From a virus, in the IMG/VR virus record IMGVR_UViG_3300032278_004259, positions 1 through 36,728 of that record: a stretch of 36,728 nt of DNA; one strand, written 5' to 3'. Made by a program: the position numbers and the translations under genes. The notes below the pieces were generated by a model. The model did no database searches, was not told where the DNA came from, and saw only the letters and a program-made list of their open reading frames with translations. Shown here in pieces: positions 12,904-21,663 of the stretch; positions within the stretch are counted from its first letter, which is position 1, and every line of letters begins with the position of its first letter.

Positions 12904-14274
12904 ATGTCCCTGAAAATCGAGAACGTGGCGGTCAGTGCACTGGTGCCCTACCAGCGGAACGCACGAACGCATTCGCACGATCAGGTCGCGATCATCGCGT
13001 CGTCGATCGAGGAGTTCGGCTTCACCAATCCGATCCTCGTCTCGGCCGACATGGAGGTTATCGCCGGCCATGGCCGTCTGGCCGCCGCCAAGCACCTGAG
13101 GCTTGTCGAGGTACCGGTGATCCGGCTGGGGCACCTGTCCGAAGCTCAGCGGCGCGCGCTGGTGATCGCCGACAATCGCATCGCCGAACTGGCGGGATGG
13201 GACGAGGATCTCCTTCAGTCGGAGATCGAGGCGCTCGCCGCCACCGAGCTTCCGCTGGAGGTGCTGGGCTTCTCTCAGGCCGAGCTGGACGAGATCCTCG
13301 ACGATGTGGAGGAATCGCTGGCGGAGGCGTCCTTCGACCCGGAGGCGGTTCCGCCGCTCGAAACCTCTGCGGTTACAAGCGCAGGCGATGTCTGGATCCT
13401 CGGGCGTCATCGGTTGATCTGCGGCAGCGCGACCGAGAAGGCCACGGCCGATCTGTTGCTCGCTGGTGAGCTTGCCGACTGCGTCTGGACCGATCCGCCC
13501 TACAACGTCGATTACGAGGGGGCGGCCGGCAAGATCGCGAACGACAACATGGGCGCGTCCGAGTTCCGGTCGTTCCTCGACGCCGCCTTTGCCGTGATGT
13601 TCTCGGCCATGAAGCCCGGCGCGCCGATCTACGTGGCGCATGCCGACACCGAGGGTCTTGCGTTCCGCGGCGCCTTTGCCGAGGCAGGCTTCAAGCTGTC
13701 GGGGTGTCTGGTGTGGGTCAAGCCGTCGCTGGTGCTGGGGCGATCGGATTACCAGTGGCGCCACGAGCCGATCCTCTACGGCTGGAAGCCGGGCGCTGCG
13801 CACTTCTGGAAAGGCGGCCGTGCGCACACCACGGTCGAGGAGTCCGGATCCGCCGGCGTGCGCGTCATGCCGGATCGGTCCGTGCAGGTCGATGTCGGCG
13901 ACCGGACCCTGATCGTGCGCGGATCGGATCTCGAGCTGTCGATGCTCGACGGCAGCGTGATCCGCGTGGACAAGCCGCGCGCCAATTCGGTGCATCCGAC
14001 CATGAAGCCGGTCGAGCTGATCTGCCGCCAGCTGGGCAACAGCAGCCCGCGCGGCGCGGTCGTGATGGATCCGTTCGGCGGGTCGGGGTCTACCCTGATG
14101 GCCTGCGAGATCACCGGGCGCTCTGCTCGCCTGTCGGAGCTGGATCCGCGCTTCTGCGACGTGATCGTGAAGCGCTGGCAGGAAGCATCGGGCGGTGAGG
14201 CTCGCCACGAGGCCACCGGACAGACGTTTGCGGAGCGGTGCGCTTCGGTGCTCGATCTTGCGGAGGCGTCCTGA
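12904..14274 (+). CDS. ParB-domain/DNA methyltransferase fusion
   Basis: A 456-aa two-domain protein. Residues 1-135 form a ParB/Srx-type N-terminal domain (VSALVPYQRNARTHS, then SIEEFGFTNPILV, VIAGHGRLAAAK and ALVIADNRIAELAGWD). Residues 155-450 form a beta-class DNA methyltransferase: DPPY motif IV at 197-200, VHPTMKPVELI, and the SAM-binding DPFGGSGSTLMACE at 389-402. This fusion is common in proteobacterial phages, usually beside terminase, and methylates DNA at adenine or cytosine amino groups, probably for restriction protection or packaging control. No good ribosome site precedes ATG 12904. It is preceded by a terminator and a TTG-repeat stretch (12879-12892), so its own promoter is expected there. 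Confidence 0.9.
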   Translation: MSLKIENVAVSALVPYQRNARTHSHDQVAIIASSIEEFGFTNPILVSADMEVIAGHGRLAAAKHLRLVEVPVIRLGHLSEAQRRALVIADNRIAELAGWDEDLLQSEIEALAATELPLEVLGFSQAELDEILDDVEESLAEASFDPEAVPPLETSAVTSAGDVWILGRHRLICGSATEKATADLLLAGELADCVWTDPPYNVDYEGAAGKIANDNMGASEFRSFLDAAFAVMFSAMKPGAPIYVAHADTEGLAFRGAFAEAGFKLSGCLVWVKPSLVLGRSDYQWRHEPILYGWKPGAAHFWKGGRAHTTVEESGSAGVRVMPDRSVQVDVGDRTLIVRGSDLELSMLDGSVIRVDKPRANSVHPTMKPVELICRQLGNSSPRGAVVMDPFGGSGSTLMACEITGRSARLSELDPRFCDVIVKRWQEASGGEARHEATGQTFAERCASVLDLAEAS

Positions 14275-14591
14275 TGGAGGAGAAGGATCCCGACGGTCAG
14301 ATCAAGCGATCGCGCGCTCTGACAGAGGCCGCGAAGGCACAATCTGCGGCGCTGGACCTGCGCAAGAAGAAGGGCGAGTTGGTGGACCGCCGGCGCGCCT
14401 CCGATCATGTCAGGCAACTCGCGGCCGAGGAGCGGGACGCTCTGATCCGCTTCCCTGCGGATCGAGCCCGGGCGATCGCAGAAAATCTCGGCGTCGATGC
14501 GACGGAGGTCGAGCGTGTTCTGGATCTCGAGATCCGCGCTCACCTCGAGCGCAGGTCGGGCGCGAGGATCGAGGTGAGTGCCGATGTATGA
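14274..14591 (+). CDS. Hypothetical protein, possible packaging accessory
   Basis: A 105-aa, highly charged helical protein. Residues 20-45 are rich in Ala, Lys and Arg (LTEAAKAQSAALDLRKKKGE), and the second half (RQLAAEERDALIRFPADRAR) resembles the helix that in some Nu1-like proteins precedes the dimerisation domain. The ATG overlaps the methyltransferase stop (TGATG) and GGAGG lies seven bases upstream. It overlaps the DUF1441 small terminase subunit gene by eight bases. It may assist the small subunit; no family is recognised with confidence. Confidence 0.55.
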   Translation: MEEKDPDGQIKRSRALTEAAKAQSAALDLRKKKGELVDRRRASDHVRQLAAEERDALIRFPADRARAIAENLGVDATEVERVLDLEIRAHLERRSGARIEVSADV

Positions 14592-15336
14592 GGGCGCCGC
14601 CGAAATCGAGCGCGCCTGGCGAGAGGGTCTTCGGCCGTCGCCTGCAACACCTGCTGCGGTGCATGTTTCGGCGTCATCGGCACTTCGGCAGATCCTGCTG
14701 GATCACCCCTTGCCGGAAGGTGTGCCTGACGCCGACATGAACCAGACGGAGATCGCTGCGGCGCTGAATGTCTCCGTCAACACCGTCGGCAAGTTCGTTG
14801 CACGGTCCGTCCTCGCCGAGGAGTGGGAGAACGAAGGCCAGTTTCCGGTGATCGAGCAGGGTGGCATGGGGCGAGCCTATGTGATCCGGCTCAGCCACGC
14901 ATGGGCATGGTCTCAACACCGGTCGGCCAGCGAAGCCGACCGGGATCGACGCAGCCGGCAGGCTATCGAGGCTATGCAGGCCACCTTCCTGGGCATCGAT
15001 CTGGACGATCAAGGGGCGGTGCTGGATCCGAAGACCCGGCGCGCGATGGCCGAGGCGGACATCCTGCATTCGAAGGCCGCAGCGCTGCGGCGGCGGCTGG
15101 TCGAGCTGGAGGAGATGACGGAGCTTCTCGAGTCGGTGTTCGGCATCGTCCGCGACGGCATCGAGGCCATGCCGGACCGGCTGGAACGCGAACTGGGCCT
15201 CAAGCCCGAACAGGTATCCAGGGTGGTCAGGATCGGCGACGACGTGTTGCAGGCGATCATCGAGCGGATCGAGGAGGCCGAGCTGAGGGAGCGCGACATC
15301 AGCGACGTCGAGATCCACGACCGGCTGCTGGTCTGA
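14584..15336 (+). CDS. Terminase small subunit (DUF1441/Nu1-like)
   Basis: A 250-aa DNA-packaging protein. Residues 50-75 hold a winged helix-turn-helix (DMNQTEIAAALNVSVNTVGK), which should bind the packaging site. The segment from about 120 to 235 (KTRRAMAEADILHSKAAALR, LELEE-like helix, then LERELGLKPEQVSRVVRIGD) matches DUF1441. It would recognise phage DNA and deliver it to the large subunit encoded 16 bases downstream. ATG at 14584 is preferred over an in-frame GTG at 14578 because GAGG lies nine bases before it and only three before the GTG. Confidence 0.85.
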   Translation: MYEGAAEIERAWREGLRPSPATPAAVHVSASSALRQILLDHPLPEGVPDADMNQTEIAAALNVSVNTVGKFVARSVLAEEWENEGQFPVIEQGGMGRAYVIRLSHAWAWSQHRSASEADRDRRSRQAIEAMQATFLGIDLDDQGAVLDPKTRRAMAEADILHSKAAALRRRLVELEEMTELLESVFGIVRDGIEAMPDRLERELGLKPEQVSRVVRIGDDVLQAIIERIEEAELRERDISDVEIHDRLLV

Positions 15337-15352
15337 GGGCGGACCACGGCAG

Positions 15353-17485
15353 ATGACGATCCAGTCGCCGCACGATTTCGAGCCGCTTCCGCCTCATACG
15401 GATCCGCGGGTTGCGCTGAAGCGCGCGCTGCCTGCCCTGCGTCCGGCAGAGCGGATCACCGTCACCGAGGCGGCGGAGCGCTACATGCGGGTCAACGTGT
15501 CGGGCCAGTGGCAGCCGTTCCGTCGGGATGTGACGCCCTACATGGTCGAGCCGACCGACATGATCACCTCGCGCCGCTACCGGGGCATCGCCTTCTGCGG
15601 ACCGTCGCAGTCTGGGAAGACCCAGATGCTGCAATCGGCCGTCGCCTACACCATTGCGGCCAATCCGGGCCGCGTGGCCCTGTTCCAGATGACGCGCGAC
15701 GCGGCGGCCGAGTTCGAACAGAACAAGCTGGGTCCGACGATCCGGAACAGCCCCGACCTTCGGCAGCGCCGCGCAACCGGCCGGGGCGCCGACAACATGT
15801 TCCAGAAGCTCTACGTCGGCGGCACGCAGCTGACGCTGGACTGGCCGACAATCACCAAACTGTCGTCGGCGTCGATCCGGCTGGTTCTGGGCACGGACTA
15901 TGACCACTTTCCGGAATCGGTCGGGGGTGAAGGCGATGCCTATTCCCTGATGCGCGCCCGCACGCGGTCCTACATGTCGCGTGGAATGGTGGTGGTCGAA
16001 AGCAGCCCGGGTGCGCCGGTGACCGACGAGAACTGGCGCCCGAGATCGCCCCATGACTGCCCGCCGGTGAAGTACGGCGTGTTGTCCCTCTATCCGCAGG
16101 GCACCCGGGGCCGGTGGTACTGGCCCTGTCCGAGCTGCGGTGCAGAGTTCGAGCCCACCTTCGCCCGGCTCGTCTGGCCGGAGGGGGCCGACCCGATCGA
16201 GGCAGGCGAGGCCGCGGTGATGAGGTGCCCGCATTGCAGGGAGACCTTCGACCATTCGCTGAAACCGGAGCTCAATGCCGCGGGCCGATGGCTGCATGAG
16301 ACCGACGACGGGCGCGTGGCATCGCTGGAGAGCGGCGAGGCCCGCAGGGCCGATCTTCTGTCCTACTGGCTGGACGGTGCGGCGGCGGCGTTTTCGTCGT
16401 GGTCGGATCTGGTCAGCCAGCAGCTGAACGCGATCCGGAAGTACGACCAGACCGGCGACGAGGAGGCGCTGAAGACGGCCGCGAACACCGGGCAGGCGCA
16501 ACCCTACCGGCCGCGCGGCTCCACCTCGCATCTGGAGGTCACCCTTCAGGCGCTGAAGGACAAGGCCAGGGGCAACAGCACGCCGAAGGGCGTCGCGCCC
16601 TCGTGGACCCGCTACATCACGGTATCGGTCGACGTGCAGGGCACGCGGTTCCCTGTCGGGGTCACGGCATGGGGCGAGGACGGGCGGCACCAGCCGATCG
16701 ACCGGTTCGATCTGATCACGCCGCCGGCCGGCTCGCCGGGCGCGGCCGACCGGGCGCTGAGCCCGTTCGAGATCGCCGAGGACTGGGCCGTTCTCGAGGA
16801 TCTGTCGCAACGGTCTTGGCCGGTAGAGGGAACGTCCTGGGCGCTGCGCGCGGTGGCCCTCTGCGTCGATCAGCAGGGCGGCGGTGCGACCACCGACCAT
16901 GCCTATGCCTTCTACCGGGCGCGGCGGAGGGCCGGAGAGCGTCGGCGGTGGTTCATCACGCGCGGCCGGGGCGGCCCGAACCATCCGGACCGCGTATGGC
17001 TGAAAGCGCCGGAATCGGCGCAGGGAAAGCGCCGGGTCGCGAAGGACGTCCTGACACTGAACATGGCGACCGATCGGTTGAAGGACGCCGTGAACACGTC
17101 TCTGCGGCTGACCGAGGATGGTCAGAACTTCTGCGGCATCCCCGAATGGATGTCGGACAACGAGCTGATCGAGATGACCGCCGAAAGGCGAACCGAGAAA
17201 GGCTGGCAGCCCCGACCCGGGATGAAGCGGAACGAGAGTCTCGATCACCTCGTGCAGGCACGGGCGCTCCACATCCAGATCGGGGCCGAGAAGATCGTCT
17301 GGGCCCGACCTCCCGCCTGGGCGGTCCTCGACGAGAGCAATCCGAACGCCGTTGCGGGCGCGCCGGCGCCCGACGTGCAGGACGGTTCCTCCCTTCTGGA
17401 CGAAGGCGCACCGCGAGAGCAGCCGACTCGCCGCTCGGCGCGATCGGACACCAACTGGATCAGGCCGAGGGACAACTGGCTGTGA
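15353..17485 (+). CDS. Terminase large subunit, GpA family
   Basis: ATPase and nuclease that cuts concatemeric DNA and drives it into proheads. The 710-aa protein has the GpA-family start, Walker A motif GPSQSGKT at 83-90, a Walker B-like LVLGTDYDHFPES at 178-190, and a zinc ribbon in the middle (C259, C262, C292, C295). Residues 420-660 form the nuclease region with SVDVQGTRFPVGVTAWGEDG, typical of GpA. GpA terminases belong to lambda-type phages with cohesive ends. A short unstructured C-terminus follows. Its stop overlaps the next start (TGATG). Confidence 0.95.
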   Translation: MTIQSPHDFEPLPPHTDPRVALKRALPALRPAERITVTEAAERYMRVNVSGQWQPFRRDVTPYMVEPTDMITSRRYRGIAFCGPSQSGKTQMLQSAVAYTIAANPGRVALFQMTRDAAAEFEQNKLGPTIRNSPDLRQRRATGRGADNMFQKLYVGGTQLTLDWPTITKLSSASIRLVLGTDYDHFPESVGGEGDAYSLMRARTRSYMSRGMVVVESSPGAPVTDENWRPRSPHDCPPVKYGVLSLYPQGTRGRWYWPCPSCGAEFEPTFARLVWPEGADPIEAGEAAVMRCPHCRETFDHSLKPELNAAGRWLHETDDGRVASLESGEARRADLLSYWLDGAAAAFSSWSDLVSQQLNAIRKYDQTGDEEALKTAANTGQAQPYRPRGSTSHLEVTLQALKDKARGNSTPKGVAPSWTRYITVSVDVQGTRFPVGVTAWGEDGRHQPIDRFDLITPPAGSPGAADRALSPFEIAEDWAVLEDLSQRSWPVEGTSWALRAVALCVDQQGGGATTDHAYAFYRARRRAGERRRWFITRGRGGPNHPDRVWLKAPESAQGKRRVAKDVLTLNMATDRLKDAVNTSLRLTEDGQNFCGIPEWMSDNELIEMTAERRTEKGWQPRPGMKRNESLDHLVQARALHIQIGAEKIVWARPPAWAVLDESNPNAVAGAPAPDVQDGSSLLDEGAPREQPTRRSARSDTNWIRPRDNWL

Positions 17486-17694
17486 TGGAAGAACTTCAGA
17501 AGCGGCTCGACCAGCTGAACGCCATGATCGCCAAGGGGATCCGGGTGGGCCGTCTGGGTGACGAACAGGTCGAATTCCGGGATCTGAATGACATGTTCCG
17601 GGTCCGGGCAGATCTCGAGCGCCAGATCGCCGCGCTCGAGGGCAAAGCCCGCCCGTCGCGCCAGCATTACCCCACATTCTCGCGCGGGACCTGA
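17485..17694 (+). CDS. gpW-like head-tail connector protein
   Basis: A 69-aa protein with the layout of lambda gpW: an N-terminal helix (MEELQKRLDQLNAMIAKGI), a short beta hairpin (VGRLGDEQVEFRD) and a second helix (MFRVRADLERQIAALEG). gpW closes the portal after packaging and links it to the tail connector. It lies between the large terminase and portal genes, precisely where lambda W lies between A and B. The ATG overlaps the terminase stop (TGATG). Confidence 0.8.
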   Translation: MEELQKRLDQLNAMIAKGIRVGRLGDEQVEFRDLNDMFRVRADLERQIAALEGKARPSRQHYPTFSRGT

Positions 17695-17698
17695 CTTC

Positions 17699-19189
17699 AT
17701 GAACCTGATCGATCGCGCCATCGCCGTCGTTTCGCCGCGCCGGGCGCTGACCCGCGTCCGCACGCGCATGGCCCTGATGAATTACGATGCCGCCACGGTC
17801 GGTCGCAGAGGCCAGTCGTGGAAGCCCTCGAATGCCGACGCCGATGCCGCGGCCCGGAAAAGAGATCGCCTGACCTTCATTGCGCGCGACATGGTGCGGA
17901 ACACCCCGTTCGCGGCGCGTGCCCAGCAGGTCATCGCGAACAACACAGTCGGGGACGGCATCATCCCCAAGATGCGCCACCCCGATCCCGAGATCCGCAA
18001 GCGCGGCCTCGAGCGGATAGAGGCCTATCTCGACACGACTCGTATCGATGCCGATGGTCGCCAAAACCTCTACGGCCTGCAGCGGCTCGCGATGAACTGC
18101 ATCGTCGACAGCGGCGAAGTCCTGATCCTGCGCGAGCAGGTGACGCCTCGTCCCGGCGAGATGGGCCTGCAGTTGCGGGTTCTGGAGCCCGACTATCTCG
18201 ATCCTCTGCGGGACGGGTTGCTGCCCAGCGGGAACAGCGTTCACGAGGGGATCGAATACGACCCGACCGGTCGACGAGTGGCCTATCACCTGTTCGATCA
18301 GCATCCCGGGTCCGACTGGTTCCTCGGCGTGGGCTGGCGCGGACGGTCCACGCGCGTGCCGGCCGACCGGGTGCTGCACATCTACCGGCAGGACCGGCCC
18401 GGCCAGATGCGCGGCGTGTCCTGGTTTGCAGGGATCGCGCTGTCCCTGCAGGACCTCGGCGACTATCAGGACGCCCAGATCATGCGTCAGAAGATCGCGG
18501 CATGTTTCGCGGCCTTCCGGAAGCTCAGCGGCGATTCACCGGTGCGCGAGGAAGACGAGATGGGCAAGACCCTGTCTCCGGGTCTGATCCAGGACATCGC
18601 GCCCGACGAGGAGATCACGTTCTCCAGCCCGCCTGACGTCGGCGGCTACGACGTCTTCATGCAGAGCGTGCTGGGCTCGATCGCTGCAGGGCTCGGGATC
18701 ACCTACGAGGCCCTGACGGGCGACCTTGCCAAGGTCAATTTCTCTTCCGGGCGCATGGGGCGGATGGAAATGGACCGCAACGTGTCATCCTGGCAATGGC
18801 TGATGCTCATCCCGCAGATGCTGCAGCCCATCGGCCGCTGGCTCCTGGAGGATTGGGCACTCTCGGACCCGACGCACGCCGCGGCGATCCGGTCCGCAAC
18901 TGTGGAGTGGGTGCCGCCGCATCGCATCCTCGTGGATCCGACCCGCGAGATCCCGGCCCTGCGTGATGCCGTTCGCGCCGGGTTCGCCAGTCGGCAGGGC
19001 GTCGTGCGCCAGCTCGGCGCCGATCCGGAGCGCCTGATGGACGAGATCCGGGCCGATGTCGCCGGCGCCCGCTCCGACGGGCTCGTCTTCGACTCCGACG
19101 CCTCGGCCGTGTCGCTTGCCGGCGTGAGCCAGCCACCGGCGCCGGAAGATGAGGAAGAAACCAGAAAGGGGGCCAGCAGTGGCACATGA
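17699..19189 (+). CDS. Portal protein, lambda type
   Basis: A 496-aa portal protein that forms the dodecameric ring through which DNA enters and leaves the head. Characteristic segments are RDMVRNTPFAARAQQVIANN (residues 64-83), RVLEPDYLDPLRDG, VPADRVLHIYRQDRPGQMRG, SLGI-type ending in GLGITYEALTGDLAKVNFSS, and WVPPHRILVDPTREI. These match the lambda B/portal (PF05136) family over its whole length. The ATG at 17699 follows the gpW-like stop by four bases, with a weak ribosome site. The last ten codons overlap the protease-capsid gene. Confidence 0.95.
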   Translation: MNLIDRAIAVVSPRRALTRVRTRMALMNYDAATVGRRGQSWKPSNADADAAARKRDRLTFIARDMVRNTPFAARAQQVIANNTVGDGIIPKMRHPDPEIRKRGLERIEAYLDTTRIDADGRQNLYGLQRLAMNCIVDSGEVLILREQVTPRPGEMGLQLRVLEPDYLDPLRDGLLPSGNSVHEGIEYDPTGRRVAYHLFDQHPGSDWFLGVGWRGRSTRVPADRVLHIYRQDRPGQMRGVSWFAGIALSLQDLGDYQDAQIMRQKIAACFAAFRKLSGDSPVREEDEMGKTLSPGLIQDIAPDEEITFSSPPDVGGYDVFMQSVLGSIAAGLGITYEALTGDLAKVNFSSGRMGRMEMDRNVSSWQWLMLIPQMLQPIGRWLLEDWALSDPTHAAAIRSATVEWVPPHRILVDPTREIPALRDAVRAGFASRQGVVRQLGADPERLMDEIRADVAGARSDGLVFDSDASAVSLAGVSQPPAPEDEEETRKGASSGT

Positions 19190-21254
19190 GATCTACCTCT
19201 ACGGAACTGTCGGCGGTGTGTTCTGGGATGAGGAGTTCTTCACCCCGTCCTCCGTCGCCGAGATGCTGGCGGGTCTGACGGGCGATCTCACCGTCCGGAT
19301 CAACAGCGGTGGCGGCATCGCGAGCGACGGGCAGGCGATCTACAACATCCTCCGCGACTATCCCGGGCGGGTGAACGTCGTTGTCGATGGCGTCGCTGCC
19401 AGCGCTGCGAGCCTGATCGTGATGGCTGGCGAGACGATCACCATGCGCGCCGGCGCCATCCTGATGATCCACGACCCGGCGTGCATGTTCACCGAGGGGC
19501 GCGGCACCGAGCAGGATCACCTGAAGGCGGCCGCGGGGCTGGCGGTGATCTCGTCGGCCTTTGCCAAGGTCTATGCCTCGCGCGCCGGCATTTCCGTCGC
19601 CGAGGCCCGGGAGATCATGCGGACCGAGACCTACTACGACGGCGAGGCCGCAGTTGCGGCTGGTTTCGCGACAACGACGGACGACGAAACGCAATCGGCT
19701 GCCGTCGCCCGCTTCGATTACGGGATCTACCCCAATGCGCCGGACAATCTCCGGGCTGCAGGGGCGACGATCCCTCAACGCAAGAGCAGACCGGCCGTCC
19801 TGGCCATGATGGCCGGGATCCCCGCGCCGAAACCGAAGGAGAGCAGCATGCCCAATCCCACCATGGAAGATCAGCGCGAGGACATGTCGGAAGACGACGA
19901 AACGACCGCTGACGCCGACGATGCCGAAATGGTCGAAGAGGACGGGGAAGACACCGTCGAAGCGGCCGACGACGGCGCCTCGGGCGACACCGAGGACGAT
20001 GACGAAGATGCAGAGGCCAGCGGCGCGGTCGCGATCCTCGATCTCTGCATGGCCTGCAACCGCCCGGAAGGCGAGGCGCGCGACATGATCTCGCGTGGCC
20101 TGACGCTGCCTCAGGCGGTGGCCGAGATCACCGCCAATCGCACAAAGGAGAACCCCGTGAACGGCACCCGCCGCGGCGCACCCACTGCCCGCATCCTGCG
20201 CGACGAGCGCACCACCCGGCGCCAGAGCATGGCCGTTGCGATCGCGGCTCAGCTGACGCAGGCGTCCGACGTTCCTGCCCAGGCCCGGCCCTTCATGGAC
20301 CTGTCGCTGGCCGAAATGGCCGCGCAGTGCATCGGTCACCGGGGGCCGATCCGGAACGCCGGTCAGCGCCTGCAGATCTTCGAGATGGCGTCGCATTCGA
20401 CCTCCGATTTCCCGGGGATCTTCGAGAACGCGCTGAACAAGGTCCTGCTGGAGCGCTACCAGCTGGCCGAGCCCACCTATCGGCAGATCTCGCGGCGCCG
20501 CGACTTCACCGACTTCCGGGTGCACCCGCAGGTGCGCGCCGGCGATTTCCCGAAGCTGAAGCCGATCGGCGAAGGCGGGGAGATCAAGCACGGCACCTTC
20601 GGCGAGCAGCGCGAGACGGCGATCCTCAGCTCGTACGGCGTGGCGCTGACCATCACCCGCCAGATGATGATCAACGACGAACTGGGCGCGATCGATGACG
20701 TGCTGTCCGACTATGGCCAGATGATCGCCGATTTCGAGGAGGAGACGTTCTACGCCTTCGCCCTCAGCGCGGAACTGTCTGACGGAAACCCCGTGTTCCA
20801 CACCAGCCACAAGAACCTGGCCGCATCCGGCGGCGCGATCTCGGTGGCCACCGTGGCGACCGGTCGTGCTGCCATCCGGAAACAGACCAGCATCGACGGC
20901 AAGAAGCTGAACATGGCACCGTCGATCCTGCTGGTCGGGCCCGACAAGGAAACCGAGGCCGAGCAGCTGGTCGCACAGATCCAGCCGCAGGAAGCCGGGA
21001 ACGTGAACCCCTTTGCCGGCCGCCTGACGCCGGTGACCACGGCTCAGATCACCGACAACTCGTGGTACCTGCTGACTGGCGCCGATCGCCCCGGTGGTGC
21101 CCTCTGGGTGCACGGGTTCCTGACTGGCGCTGCGGCACCGCGCATCCGCACCGAAGAGCCGTTCGGCAAGCAGGGCATGTCCATGTCCGTCGAGCACGAC
21201 TTCGGTCTGGGCGCGGTCGACTTCCGCGGCGGGTGGAAGAACCCGGGCGCCTGA
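19179..21254 (+). CDS. ClpP-like prohead protease / scaffold / major capsid fusion
   Basis: A 691-aa polyprotein. Residues 1-170 are a ClpP/S49-like prohead protease: INSGGGIASDGQAIYN, the nucleophile S75 in GVAASAASLIVMAG, and H98 in MIHDP. Residues 224-325 are an acidic, low-complexity segment (DDETTADADDAEM and similar) expected of a scaffold. Residues 327-691 are the HK97-fold major capsid (VHPQVRAGDFPKL, ILSSYGVALTITRQMMINDE, ending GAVDFRGGWKNPGA). The start is GTG at 19179 behind AAGGGGG. Two internal in-frame starts with strong ribosome sites exist: ATG 19848 (scaffold plus capsid, 468 aa) and GTG 20157 (capsid alone, 365 aa). So one gene probably yields three nested products. Confidence 0.93.
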   Translation: MAHEIYLYGTVGGVFWDEEFFTPSSVAEMLAGLTGDLTVRINSGGGIASDGQAIYNILRDYPGRVNVVVDGVAASAASLIVMAGETITMRAGAILMIHDPACMFTEGRGTEQDHLKAAAGLAVISSAFAKVYASRAGISVAEAREIMRTETYYDGEAAVAAGFATTTDDETQSAAVARFDYGIYPNAPDNLRAAGATIPQRKSRPAVLAMMAGIPAPKPKESSMPNPTMEDQREDMSEDDETTADADDAEMVEEDGEDTVEAADDGASGDTEDDDEDAEASGAVAILDLCMACNRPEGEARDMISRGLTLPQAVAEITANRTKENPVNGTRRGAPTARILRDERTTRRQSMAVAIAAQLTQASDVPAQARPFMDLSLAEMAAQCIGHRGPIRNAGQRLQIFEMASHSTSDFPGIFENALNKVLLERYQLAEPTYRQISRRRDFTDFRVHPQVRAGDFPKLKPIGEGGEIKHGTFGEQRETAILSSYGVALTITRQMMINDELGAIDDVLSDYGQMIADFEEETFYAFALSAELSDGNPVFHTSHKNLAASGGAISVATVATGRAAIRKQTSIDGKKLNMAPSILLVGPDKETEAEQLVAQIQPQEAGNVNPFAGRLTPVTTAQITDNSWYLLTGADRPGGALWVHGFLTGAAAPRIRTEEPFGKQGMSMSVEHDFGLGAVDFRGGWKNPGA
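19834..19850 (+). promoter_or_regulatory. Internal ribosome site, scaffold-capsid start
   Basis: AAGGAG stands six bases before an in-frame ATG (19848-19850), at the junction of the protease domain and the acidic scaffold segment. This resembles lambda Nu3 within C. Confidence 0.65.
20144..20159 (+). promoter_or_regulatory. Internal ribosome site, capsid start
   Basis: AAAGGAG stands six bases before an in-frame GTG (20157-20159), exactly where the acidic segment ends and the capsid domain begins. It would allow capsid to be made in excess over protease. Confidence 0.65.
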
Positions 21255-21267
21255 TCGCAGACACGGG

Positions 21268-21284
21268 CGGCGGATCCTCCGCCG
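21268..21284 (+). promoter_or_regulatory. Hairpin between capsid and decoration genes
   Basis: CGGCGGA-TCC-TCCGCCG, a perfect 7-bp inverted repeat in the 63-base gap. No T-run follows. It may stabilise the 3' end of the capsid message. Confidence 0.35.
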
Positions 21285-21317
21285 TCTGAAATCATCCCTC
21301 TTATCGGAGATTGTGAA

Positions 21318-21662
21318 ATGAAGAACTTCATCCAGCCGGGCGAGACCGTGTCGGTCACCGCGCCGGCGACTGTGGCAAGCGGCGCCGGCGTCGCGGTCGG
21401 AAACCTGTTCGGTGTCGCCGTGCATGACGCCGCCAGCGGCGATCCCGTCGAGATCTCGACGCTCGGGGTCTTCGATCTGCCGAAGCCGAACACGCAGGTC
21501 TGGGCCGCTGGCGACCCGCTCTACTGGAACGGCGGCCAGGCCTCGAAGACGGCCGGCACCGGCAACATCTTCATCGGCGTGGCACTGGAGCCGGCCGCCA
21601 ACCCTTCTGCGATCGGGCGCGTGCGGCTGAACGGCGTTGCGCCCGTGGCGCTGACTTCCTGA
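21318..21662 (+). CDS. Capsid decoration/cement protein (DUF2190 family)
   Basis: A 114-aa beta-rich protein typical of DUF2190: MKNFIQPGETVSVTAPATVA at the start, AGVAVGNLFGVAVHDAASGD, then VWAAGDPLYWNGGQASK and a terminal VRLNGVAP. The family stabilises expanded capsids by binding at three-fold sites, the job done by lambda gpD, though in lambda D precedes E. The ATG at 21318 has CGGAG eight bases upstream. It is in the standard place directly after the capsid gene. Confidence 0.85.
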   Translation: MKNFIQPGETVSVTAPATVASGAGVAVGNLFGVAVHDAASGDPVEISTLGVFDLPKPNTQVWAAGDPLYWNGGQASKTAGTGNIFIGVALEPAANPSAIGRVRLNGVAPVALTS

Positions 21663-21663
21663 G

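Noticed and set aside
15299-18379. A 1026-codon minus-strand open frame opposite terminase and portal
   Set aside because: It mirrors clear plus-strand genes (GpA terminase, gpW, portal), has no family motifs and is expected in high-GC DNA. The same applies to long minus-strand frames at 18807-21683, 27109-29919, 30284-32656 and 32749-34155.
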